A DNA stretch of 7,054 nt from the NCBI GenBank assembly GCA_014377155.1, contig JACMQD010000312.1, positions 1-7,054 of the forward strand. The letters run 5' to 3'. The notes beneath the pieces were generated by a model, which had not been told where the DNA came from, made no database searches, and saw only the letters and a program-made list of their open reading frames with translations. Both the position numbers and the translations under genes were made by a program. Source of the stretch: Herminiimonas sp. Its GTDB lineage: Bacteria > Pseudomonadota > Gammaproteobacteria > Burkholderiales > Burkholderiaceae. Positions 1 to 5,738 of this stretch are shown one piece after another. How positions within the stretch are numbered: the stretch's first letter is position 1; each line of letters begins with the position of its first letter.

Positions 1-27
1 ATGAAAAATTGAATAAGTCTCTTGACG

Positions 28-303
28 TCAGGTGGCTACCTCGGAAGGTGCCACGGCGGTAATCGCCATTGCATGTATTTCGGTGTGCATCATGTCGCGA
101 AGGCAATCATACACCAGCCGATGCCGATTGACGCGGTTCTGGCCCTCGAACAGGTCCGAGACCAGATGCAACCTGTAATGGCTGCCGCCCGACGCCGCGC
201 CGGCATGACCAGCGTGCAATGCAGATTCATCCGTCAATTGACAGGCTAGGGGTGTGAAAGTTGCATGAAGCCGCGAGCGTATTTCGTCCAGGCGCGCATT
301 CAT
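28..303 (-). CDS. bolA: BolA family protein
   Basis: The product is a 91-residue BolA-like protein. BolA proteins pair with monothiol glutaredoxins around [2Fe-2S] clusters and act in iron-sulfur trafficking; some also bind DNA. Visible hallmarks are the [11 protein letters not shown] stretch (residues 25-35), [13 protein letters not shown] (42-54), the RHRLVY helix (60-65) and the near-invariant His in EIHAMAI (His77), which is a cluster ligand in studied BolA-Grx complexes. Length fits the family (about 80-105). The frame extends 32 codons upstream into yciB, but the chosen ATG (303-301) overlaps the yciB stop as ATGA and starts the conserved domain exactly, so the longer form is rejected. 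It is the last visible gene of the operon. I recall a PpiC-type isomerase often following in Burkholderiales, but it would lie outside the window. BolA versus the IbaG subtype is not settled. Confidence 0.93.
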   Translation of the reverse strand: MNARLDEIRSRLHATFTPLACQLTDESALHAGHAGAASGGSHYRLHLVSDLFEGQNRVNRHRLVYDCLRDMMHTEIHAMAITAVAPSEVAT

Positions 304-920
304 CCCGCATCCTTCATGTGTTTGGACAGGAAAAGGCTTTGTCCGATGATGAACATAAGCATCAAACCCATCCCACCGAAGAGTTTGAAATTGACCCACG
401 CTGCGGTCGAGTAATTGAAGGCGACATACAGGTTGACCAGGCCCATCACGGCGAAAAATCCGACCCAGGCCAGTCCAAGCCCGTGCCAGACGCGGTCAGG
501 CAGTTGTACCTGATCTTTCATCATCGTGCGGATCAGGTTCTTCTTGACCAAAAGCTGGCTCACCAGCAAGCCTGTCGCGAAACACCAGTAGAGCACGGTC
601 GGCTTCCACTTGATGAACGTATCATTATGAAAATAGATCGTCGCGCCGCCGAACACGCCGATGATGATCAGCGACATCCACAGCATCGCATCGACTTTCT
701 TGCCACGGGCAATGACAATCGCGATCTGAATCACGGTGGCGATGATAACGACCGAGGTCGCCAGCAAAATCGGCGCCTGTTCCAGCGTGACTGCACCACC
801 GGATACAAAGCCAGACAAGTATTGGCTGGCGAGGCCCTGGGCTTGCTCGGCGTGGCCTTCGCCCCATTTGAACATGGCGAAAAAAAGTATGACAGGGAGC
901 AGGTCGAATAAAAACTTCAT
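300..920 (-). CDS. yciB: Septation protein A (YciB/IspZ family inner-membrane protein)
   Basis: This is a 206-residue polytopic inner-membrane protein of the YciB (formerly IspZ) family, which is linked in enterobacteria to cell-envelope synthesis and septation and interacts with division and elongation proteins. The N-terminus [19 protein letters not shown] is the family signature. About five hydrophobic segments follow, near residues 4-18, 45-70, 78-95, 109-127 and 145-203, the last resolving into two spans. The N-terminal segment is retained as an anchor and no cleavage site is evident. It is somewhat longer than E. coli YciB (about 179). It starts 15 bases after the msrB stop with a weak AAAGACGA ribosome-binding site, and its TGA overlaps the bolA ATG. 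The family's molecular activity is unresolved; the identification itself is secure. Confidence 0.95.
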   Translation of the reverse strand: MKFLFDLLPVILFFAMFKWGEGHAEQAQGLASQYLSGFVSGGAVTLEQAPILLATSVVIIATVIQIAIVIARGKKVDAMLWMSLIIIGVFGGATIYFHNDTFIKWKPTVLYWCFATGLLVSQLLVKKNLIRTMMKDQVQLPDRVWHGLGLAWVGFFAVMGLVNLYVAFNYSTAAWVNFKLFGGMGLMLMFIIGQSLFLSKHMKDAG

Positions 921-935
921 TGAAAATTCGTCTTT

Positions 936-1340
936 CTATTGTTCGGGAACAGGGTCGAAGCTCAGCGACGCTGAATTGATGCAATAACGTAGTCCGGTAG
1001 GCGGCGGGCCATCGGGAAAAACATGGCCAAGATGGGCATCGCATACATTGCAGATGATTTCGGTGCGCACCATGCCATGCGTGCGGTCCACTATTTCCTT
1101 GACGTTGTCGGGATTGATTGCCTTGAAATAGCTTGGCCAACCGCAGCCGGACTCGAACTTGGCATCGGATTCGAACAGCGGCGTGTTGCAGCACACGCAA
1201 GTATAAATGCCGTGCTCGTGATGATCCCAGTAGCGCCCGGTAAAGGCACGTTCGGTCGATGCTTGGCGCGTCACTTCATAATCCATGGGCGCTAGTTGCG
1301 CACGCCATTCGGCATCGGTTTTGGTCACTTTATTTGTCAT
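936..1340 (-). CDS. msrB: Peptide-methionine (R)-S-oxide reductase MsrB
   Basis: The enzyme reduces methionine-R-sulfoxide in proteins back to methionine, using thioredoxin as reductant, and so repairs oxidised proteins; it has no signal peptide and should be cytoplasmic. It has 134 residues, a full-length single MsrB domain. Two CxxC pairs (CVCC at Cys48/Cys51, CNVC at Cys97/Cys100) form the structural zinc site. The motif GCGWPSY carries the probable resolving Cys66, and RYCINSASL carries the catalytic Cys120. Their spacing of 54 matches the Cys63/Cys117 pair I recall for two-cysteine MsrBs, so this is a complete thioredoxin-recycled enzyme. The frame extends 11 codons further upstream, but the ATG at 1340-1338 overlaps the selO stop as ATGA and fits the family N-terminus. 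It lies between selO and yciB in the operon. Confidence 0.97.
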   Translation of the reverse strand: MTNKVTKTDAEWRAQLAPMDYEVTRQASTERAFTGRYWDHHEHGIYTCVCCNTPLFESDAKFESGCGWPSYFKAINPDNVKEIVDRTHGMVRTEIICNVCDAHLGHVFPDGPPPTGLRYCINSASLSFDPVPEQ

Positions 1341-2842
1341 GATGAACAACTCACTTCCAGGTGGCTTGCCCAATCGGGCGGGAGAGCGGCATAGCGGCTG
1401 AATTCCGGCTGCTCGGCGAATGGATCTTGCAAAACTTTCAACAAGGTCGCAATTTCAGAAAAGTCCTTATTTTGCGCCTTTTCGATCGCGGTTTGGGCGA
1501 GATAATTGCGCAATACGTATTTTGGGTTGGTCGCGTTCATTGCAAGCTTGCGTTGTGCATCGACGCTGTGCTCTTGGACAAGTCGCGCACGATATTGTAC
1601 GGCCCAGGCATCGAAAGCGGCGCGGTCGATGAAGAGATCGCGCAACGGCGCGTCCGAACCCGGGTCGCCGAGTTGCAGGTCGCCGAGACGACGAAAGAAC
1701 GATGTGAAATCGACATGACTGTTTTGCATGATGACAAACATCGCGTCGAACAGCGTTTCATCGTCAGGCATGTCCGACGTCAATCCCAGTTTTGCGCGCA
1801 GCAGCGTGTTCATGTGCTTGGCAAACTGCGGCTTGTAGGCCTCCAGCACCGCTTCGGTTTGCTCGACATCGCCGATCAGTGGCAACAACGCCTGGCCCAA
1901 TGCGTAACAATTCCACTGGCCGATCTGCGGTTGCATGCTATAAGAATAACGGCCCTGCTGGTCGGTGTGGTTGCAGATATGCTGCGTGTCGAATGCTTCC
2001 ATGAAACCAAAAGGGCCATAGTCCAGTGTCAAGCCCAGAATCGACATGTTGTCGGTATTCATGACGCCGTGCATGAAACCAACCGCTTGCCAGTTTGCCA
2101 TCAGATGCGCGGTACGGGTGGTGACTTCCTGCAATAGCGCACAATAAGGATTATCCGCCTGACGAACTTCGGGATAGAAATTGTCGATCACATAATCAGC
2201 CAGCGTCTGCAATTCTTCGGTCTTGTCCGCATAAAACCAGTGCTCGAACGATCCGAAGCGCACGAAGCTTGGCGCCATGCGGGTCGCTACTGCCGTGGTT
2301 TCGGGCGTCTCGCGCATCACCAGCTGGTCCGATCCGGTAACGCATAAGGCGCGCGAAGTCGGAATGCCGAGGCCGGCCATTGCCTCGGAACACAGGAACT
2401 CGCGGATCGACGAGCGCAACACGGCGCGGCCATCGCCGCCGCGCGAGTAAGGCGTCTTGCCCGCGCCCTTAAGTTGCAGTTCCATGCGGTTTGACGGTTC
2501 AATTTGCCGCGCCGGTACGTCGCCTAGCAGGATTGCGCGTCCGTCACCGAGCTGGCCGGCCCAGACGCCGAATTGGTGTCCGGAATACACGGCAGCCACC
2601 GGAACGGAGTCGGGCAGGGCTGTATTCCCGGTAAATGTGTCAATGAACTGCGGCGTACCAAATTCAGCCGGATCGAGATCGATGATGGCGGCCGCTGCCG
2701 TGCTGGCGCAGATCAGATAGGGGTCGGGCAGCGGCGTCGGCATGAGCCGCGTATGAAACGCCGGCGGCAGGCCGGCGAACGAATTCGACACCGCCAATGT
2801 AGCGAGACGATGGAGAGCAAAAGGTATGTCAGGAGCATTCAT
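1337..2842 (-). CDS. selO: Protein adenylyltransferase SelO (YdiU/UPF0061 family)
   Basis: SelO is a pseudokinase that binds ATP upside down and transfers AMP to Ser/Thr/Tyr of target proteins, with a role in the response to oxidative stress. The 501-residue length is close to the family norm (about 480-500 in bacteria). Key motifs are [18 protein letters not shown] (residues 86-103), the Lys125 region [17 protein letters not shown] with Glu148, Arg188 and Arg195 for the flipped ATP, TDN with the putative catalytic Asp264 and metal ligand Asn265, and DYGPFGF with Asp274. All sit at a constant offset of 12 from the Pseudomonas syringae SelO active-site residues as I recall them, so the enzyme looks active. 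It ends in Cys-Ser-Ser, the bacterial counterpart of the selenocysteine-containing tail of animal SelO. AAGGA lies 6 bases before the start, and the ATG overlaps the regulator stop. The msrB ATG overlaps its own stop. Confidence 0.97.
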   Translation of the reverse strand: MNAPDIPFALHRLATLAVSNSFAGLPPAFHTRLMPTPLPDPYLICASTAAAAIIDLDPAEFGTPQFIDTFTGNTALPDSVPVAAVYSGHQFGVWAGQLGDGRAILLGDVPARQIEPSNRMELQLKGAGKTPYSRGGDGRAVLRSSIREFLCSEAMAGLGIPTSRALCVTGSDQLVMRETPETTAVATRMAPSFVRFGSFEHWFYADKTEELQTLADYVIDNFYPEVRQADNPYCALLQEVTTRTAHLMANWQAVGFMHGVMNTDNMSILGLTLDYGPFGFMEAFDTQHICNHTDQQGRYSYSMQPQIGQWNCYALGQALLPLIGDVEQTEAVLEAYKPQFAKHMNTLLRAKLGLTSDMPDDETLFDAMFVIMQNSHVDFTSFFRRLGDLQLGDPGSDAPLRDLFIDRAAFDAWAVQYRARLVQEHSVDAQRKLAMNATNPKYVLRNYLAQTAIEKAQNKDFSEIATLLKVLQDPFAEQPEFSRYAALPPDWASHLEVSCSS

Positions 2843-3627
2843 TGCGTATCCTTGAATAGGCTGGTCGACAGCGTCGTTCCGAGCCGGAAATGATTTTCCT
2901 GGCCGCTTGCCCGATCGGGGTACGCCAGTTTGGTGAGGGAATCCGGCTGTTCGATGAAGACCCGGCCGTAATTGGTGCGCACCACGCCGTCAGTCTCCCA
3001 GGCGCGCAGCAGCTTGGCGATGCTCTGGCGTGATTTGCCCAGAAGTTGGCCGAGTTCTTCCTGCGTCAGCGGTACTTCTCGGCCACGGGGCGTGGTGGCT
3101 GCGTTCATCGGTGATGGTTCAATCTGGGCCAGCTCCAACAGGCGGCGCGCCAGTCGCTGCGACAACGGCGCTACGGCCGCTTCCTCGACCAAGTCGAAGG
3201 TCGCCCGCAGCCTCAGTGCCAGCATGCGGGCAAAGCGATCGTAAAGCACAGGATGGCGCGCCAGCAAGCGCTTGAAATCGGACTTTGCATGAAACAGCAG
3301 CAGCGTCCGGCCCGCAGCATGGCCGTCGTGCGTGCGCGGCAGGCCGTCGAATATCGAGATTTCGCCAAACCAGTTCGGCGCTTCCATGACGGCGATGGTC
3401 GTGGCCTGGCCGTCGGCCGTGGTGCGGCTAAAGCGCACTGCGCCGCTGGCGATGGTGAAGAAACCATCGCAGGCGTCGCCACGCGCATGCAGCAGCGTGC
3501 CATCATCGACTGTCCGCACCGACGCATAAGCGGCGGCTTCGGCGACCACCTCGTCGGGCAGGTCGGCCAGCCATGACTCGCGCAGCAACGCGATCTTGTC
3601 GAGGGGATGCTTGTTCGATACGGTCAT
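2839..3627 (-). CDS. Crp/Fnr family transcriptional regulator
   Basis: This is a 262-residue Crp/Fnr-type DNA-binding regulator. The N-terminal cyclic-nucleotide-binding-type beta-roll spans about residues 22-120, a dimerisation helix about 124-152, and a winged helix-turn-helix about 183-228, with the recognition region in [24 protein letters not shown] (187-210, segments [11 protein letters not shown] and [13 protein letters not shown]). The phosphate-binding cassette keeps GE at 88-89 and Arg98-Thr99, matching Glu72/Arg82-Ser83 of E. coli CRP, so a cyclic nucleotide ligand is plausible. There is no N-terminal cysteine cluster, so it is not an oxygen-sensing FNR. About 35 extra residues follow the wing, which is unusual. 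A TTG 10 codons upstream (3657) is an alternative start; neither start has a clear Shine-Dalgarno. It heads the operon and its TGA overlaps the selO ATG, suggesting that it controls the operon, though the target is not shown by the sequence. Confidence 0.9.
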   Translation of the reverse strand: MTVSNKHPLDKIALLRESWLADLPDEVVAEAAAYASVRTVDDGTLLHARGDACDGFFTIASGAVRFSRTTADGQATTIAVMEAPNWFGEISIFDGLPRTHDGHAAGRTLLLFHAKSDFKRLLARHPVLYDRFARMLALRLRATFDLVEEAAVAPLSQRLARRLLELAQIEPSPMNAATTPRGREVPLTQEELGQLLGKSRQSIAKLLRAWETDGVVRTNYGRVFIEQPDSLTKLAYPDRASGQENHFRLGTTLSTSLFKDTQ

Positions 3628-3762
3628 TGTGCTGCATTCATTCGAAATCCGGCCCAAATGTTAAGTAGTTGACAGTGTTGTGCAGTGCGATATGACGATA
3701 CTACATACATCATGGTGCCCACTGGTGGCATACCGTATTTTACAGAGAAGGCATAGTCGCAT
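3628..3762. promoter_or_regulatory. Divergent intergenic control region
   Basis: These 135 bases separate the start codons of the minus-strand regulator operon and the plus-strand aldolase, so promoters for both directions should lie here. A plus-strand sigma70 candidate is described separately. I see no convincing minus-strand -35/-10 pair. An imperfect inverted repeat, TGCCCAC-TG-GTGGCA at 3716-3730, overlaps two TGGTG direct repeats (3713-3717 and 3723-3727) spaced by one helical turn, and is a possible operator. There is no good match to the CRP (TGTGA-N6-TCACA) or FNR (TTGAT-N4-ATCAA) sites. Confidence 0.5.
3669..3696 (+). promoter_or_regulatory. Candidate sigma70 promoter for the aldolase-HD pair
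   Basis: A perfect TTGACA -35 hexamer lies at 3669-3674. Sixteen bases later comes TATGAC (3691-3696), a 4-of-6 match to the -10 consensus. Transcription would start near 3703 and give a leader of about 60 bases before the aldolase ATG. The -10 is weak, so this is a candidate only. Confidence 0.4.
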
Positions 3763-4539
3763 ATGAACGCCCCAGAAAAACTCGTCATCGCCTCCGTGAA
3801 AGACCGCGTCTCGCCGGAGGAATGGCAAACCCGTGTCGACCTGGCGGCCTGTTACCGGCTGGTCGCGGACTATGGCTGGAGCGATCTGGTCTTCACGCAT
3901 ATCACCGCGCGCGTGCCTGGCACCGAAGATCAGTTCCTGATCAACCCGTATGGCATGATGTTCGACGAAATTACCGCGTCCTCGCTGGTTAAGATCGATA
4001 CGCACGGCAATAAGCTCGACGATTCGCCGTTTCCGGTAAATCCGGCCGGCTTCACGATCCATTCGGCGATCCACGCGGTGCGTCACGATGCACAGTGCGT
4101 GCTGCATGTCCACAGCATCAACGGCGTTGCGGTATCGGCCCAAAAAAACGGCGTTTTGCCCTTGTCGCAGCAGTCGATCTTCATTTTGTCCAGTCTGGCA
4201 TATCATGGTTATGAAGGCGTGGCCCTGAACGAAGAAGAAAAACCGCGCCTCGTGGCTGATCTGGGTGACAAGGCGTACATGATGCTCCGAAATCATGGAT
4301 TGCTTACCGTCGGCAAGACCATCGCCGACGCCTTCGTCAACATGTATATTTTCGAGGCAGCATGCACGATTCAGGTCCGGGCGCAGTCCGGCGGCGGCGA
4401 GCTGATCCACATTCCGCCGCAGATTATCGCGGGCGCCCAGCAGCAGGCCAGGACGGCGACCAAATCGCTCGGTGGCATGCTGGCATGGCCAGGGCTGCTG
4501 CGCCGGCTCGATCGCGCCGACCCGTCGTTTCGCGACTGA
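3763..4539 (+). CDS. Class II aldolase/adducin family protein
   Basis: This 258-residue protein has the class II aldolase/adducin fold, whose enzymes use a divalent metal to cleave or epimerise sugar phosphates or act as decarboxylases; some relatives (CloR/NovR) are non-heme iron oxygenases. Seen here are the N-terminal helical start (RVDLAACYRLVADYGWSD, 24-41), THITARVPG (45-53), FLINPYGMMFDEI (58-70), GFTIHSAIHAVRHD (96-109), LHVHS with metal ligands His115/His117, and RNHGLL with His178. The three His ligands are present. At the position of the fuculose-aldolase catalytic Glu (PSSE motif) this protein has Gly96, as in the adducin-like subgroup, so a classical aldol reaction should not be assumed. 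AGAGAAGG at 3744-3751 is the likely but distant ribosome-binding site. The HD gene follows after 65 bases, probably co-transcribed. The substrate is unknown. Confidence 0.93.
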   Translation: MNAPEKLVIASVKDRVSPEEWQTRVDLAACYRLVADYGWSDLVFTHITARVPGTEDQFLINPYGMMFDEITASSLVKIDTHGNKLDDSPFPVNPAGFTIHSAIHAVRHDAQCVLHVHSINGVAVSAQKNGVLPLSQQSIFILSSLAYHGYEGVALNEEEKPRLVADLGDKAYMMLRNHGLLTVGKTIADAFVNMYIFEAACTIQVRAQSGGGELIHIPPQIIAGAQQQARTATKSLGGMLAWPGLLRRLDRADPSFRD

Positions 4540-4604
4540 CATCGAAACCGGTCGACCACGCCTGCGCGTCGGTCGGCTCCACAATCCGAATTTCGGGAGA
4601 CATT

Positions 4605-5195
4605 ATGGAACATCAGCAAGCCACCTTTACCGACATGCAGCAAAGCACCGCCGACGACTGGAAAATCATCGGCGGCGAATTCCGGTCATTTTCATCCGGC
4701 CTGGCCGATCGCGTTCTCACGCACCTGCGCCTGCTAGACGGCGACTACGGCGGGTTTCCGGTCGATCGTCTGGTGCACAGTCTGCAGACCGCCACGCGCG
4801 CGTACCGCGACGGCCGCGATGAAGAATATGTGGTCTGCGCGTTGCTGCATGACATCGGCGATACCTTAGGCAGTTTTAATCATCCTGACATCGCCGCGGC
4901 CATCTTGAAGCCGTTCGTCAGTGCCGAAAATTTCAGCATCGTCGAAAAACACGGCATATTCCAGGGTTATTATTTCTTTCATCACTTGGGTATGGATCGC
5001 AACTTGCGGGATCAGTTCACCGGCGCCGATTTCTACGATGCGACACTGGAATTTTGTGAAAAGTACGATGCGCCAGCGTTCGATCCGGCCTATGAAAACC
5101 TGCCGCTGAGTTTTTTCGAGCCGATGGTGCGTCGTTTGATGGCAAAGCCGAAGAATACGATTTATAAGGCCGTGACGCTGCAAAATGCCGCCTAG
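4605..5195 (+). CDS. HD-domain protein, possibly a PhnZ/TmpB-like diiron oxygenase
   Basis: This is a 196-residue, single-domain HD protein. The start ATG at 4605 has a good ribosome-binding site (GGGAGA, 4595-4600); the frame is open upstream to 4362 inside the aldolase gene, which is rejected. The metal residues appear in the order His58, His82-Asp83, His93, His116, and Asp155 or Asp160. Four His plus two Asp is the dinuclear pattern, not the mononuclear one. His58 to His82 is 24 residues, as in PhnZ (His34/His58), and Tyr48 lies 10 residues before the first His, where PhnZ has its switch Tyr24. Two PhnZ substrate residues are not conserved: Phe51 replaces Glu27, and Gln120 replaces Lys108 of the HxxxK phosphonate clamp. 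The PhnZ numbering is from memory. A phosphohydrolase or an oxygenase acting on a non-phosphonate are both possible. It is probably co-transcribed with the upstream aldolase-like gene. Confidence 0.85.
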   Translation: MEHQQATFTDMQQSTADDWKIIGGEFRSFSSGLADRVLTHLRLLDGDYGGFPVDRLVHSLQTATRAYRDGRDEEYVVCALLHDIGDTLGSFNHPDIAAAILKPFVSAENFSIVEKHGIFQGYYFFHHLGMDRNLRDQFTGADFYDATLEFCEKYDAPAFDPAYENLPLSFFEPMVRRLMAKPKNTIYKAVTLQNAA

Positions 5196-5204
5196 ATCCT
5201 TTAT

Positions 5205-5225
5205 AGCTAAGGTACTCCATTAGCT
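5205..5225. repeat. Short inverted repeat after the HD gene
   Basis: AGCTAA (5205-5210) and TTAGCT (5220-5225) are exact inverted copies around a 9-base loop, ten bases after the HD gene stop. The stem is AT-rich and only 6 bp. It has no T-run behind it, so its role is unclear. Confidence 0.35.
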
Positions 5226-5236
5226 TGCTTGAATAA

Positions 5237-5259
5237 GAACCGTCGCCTTGCGGCGGTTC
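5237..5259 (+). terminator. Strong hairpin, probable transcription terminator
   Basis: GAACCGTCGC and GCGGCGGTTC form a 10-bp stem with one G-U pair around a CTT loop, about 40 bases after the HD gene stop. The following bases (AGGCAGTGTTTTGTT) are only loosely T-rich and the TTTT starts about 8 bases after the stem, so termination efficiency on the plus strand is uncertain. On the minus strand the tail would be TTATTC. The position is right for ending the aldolase-HD transcript. Confidence 0.55.
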
Positions 5260-5302
5260 AGGCAGTGTTTTGTTCAGCGTGTGCAACGGGTCGTTAATGA
5301 GT

Positions 5303-5317
5303 GGAAGTGGAACTTCC
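5303..5317. repeat. Short inverted repeat GGAAGT-GGA-ACTTCC
   Basis: Two exact 6-base inverted arms (5303-5308 and 5312-5317) lie about 50 bases before the ATG of the F-box-like frame. This could be an operator or chance. The stretch 5260-5366 otherwise holds no visible gene and no clear promoter; a GGGAGG at 5323-5328 has no start codon at a proper distance in the downstream frame. Confidence 0.3.
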
Positions 5318-5366
5318 GATACGGGAGGACCACTGAAAAGTATTCATTTTTTACCGAAATACCCCC

Positions 5367-5723
5367 ATGCTGCCTATCAATGCCACCCCTTGTGCGCTGC
5401 CGAGTCCGCCTTCCGCGTCCACTTCCGAAAGTAATAGAACGGCAGCCGTCGAGACAACAAAGGCGTTGCCTACGACTTCTCCACGGCCATCCAGAAGCGC
5501 CGGTCGACAACGAAGTGCCAAGGTCAAATTCAGTCGCATACAGGCTGGCAGTGTGCCGTCGATAACGGCTACGACGGCAATCCAGCACTTGCAACCCGGA
5601 ACGACGCAGACCATTGCCGCTATGCTCGACACTGGTTCACTTGCAGAATTGCGCTTAGTGAATAAGGCATGGGCAAAAATCGGTGCCGATACGGTCAAGA
5701 ATGTCAAAGTCAATAGCCGCTAG
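5367..5723 (+). CDS. N-terminal fragment: Ser/Thr/Pro-rich tail plus F-box-like segment
   Basis: This 118-residue frame ends at the in-frame TAG. Residues 1-75 are low-complexity, rich in Ser, Thr, Pro and Ala, basic around 40-58, with no signal peptide and no membrane segment; such a start is common in type III effectors but not diagnostic. Residues 78-115 contain IAAMLDTGSLAELRLVNKAW, which fits the second half of an F-box (the ..LD..DL..LRLVNKxW.. pattern that binds Skp1 in eukaryotes). The first half of the box (the usual LP..E) is poorly matched. On its own, the fragment would lack the substrate-binding repeats. No ribosome-binding site is seen before the ATG, and the frame is closed upstream by TGA at 5334-5336. 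Confidence 0.5.
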   Translation: MLPINATPCALPSPPSASTSESNRTAAVETTKALPTTSPRPSRSAGRQRSAKVKFSRIQAGSVPSITATTAIQHLQPGTTQTIAAMLDTGSLAELRLVNKAWAKIGADTVKNVKVNSR

Positions 5724-5738
5724 GATCTGATTAACGCC

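Noticed and set aside
261..911. 216-codon plus-strand open frame
   Set aside because: It is antisense to yciB, with a charged, His-rich composition and no family resemblance.
1361..2137. 258-codon plus-strand open frame
   Set aside because: It lies wholly antisense to selO, whose active-site motifs are all intact; it has no recognisable domain.
3625..3657. TTG at 3657 as the regulator start
   Set aside because: The ATG at 3627 is preferred because the extra ten residues are atypical and no Shine-Dalgarno supports the TTG; it is kept only as an alternative.
3661..4584. 307-codon minus-strand open frame
   Set aside because: It is antisense to the well-supported aldolase-family gene and covers the divergent promoter region; its Arg- and His-rich content is typical of a shadow frame.
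5701..5730. Programmed frameshift across the TAG
   Set aside because: Both alternative forward frames meet stops at 5714-5716 and 5728-5730, and the downstream coding is in the original frame.
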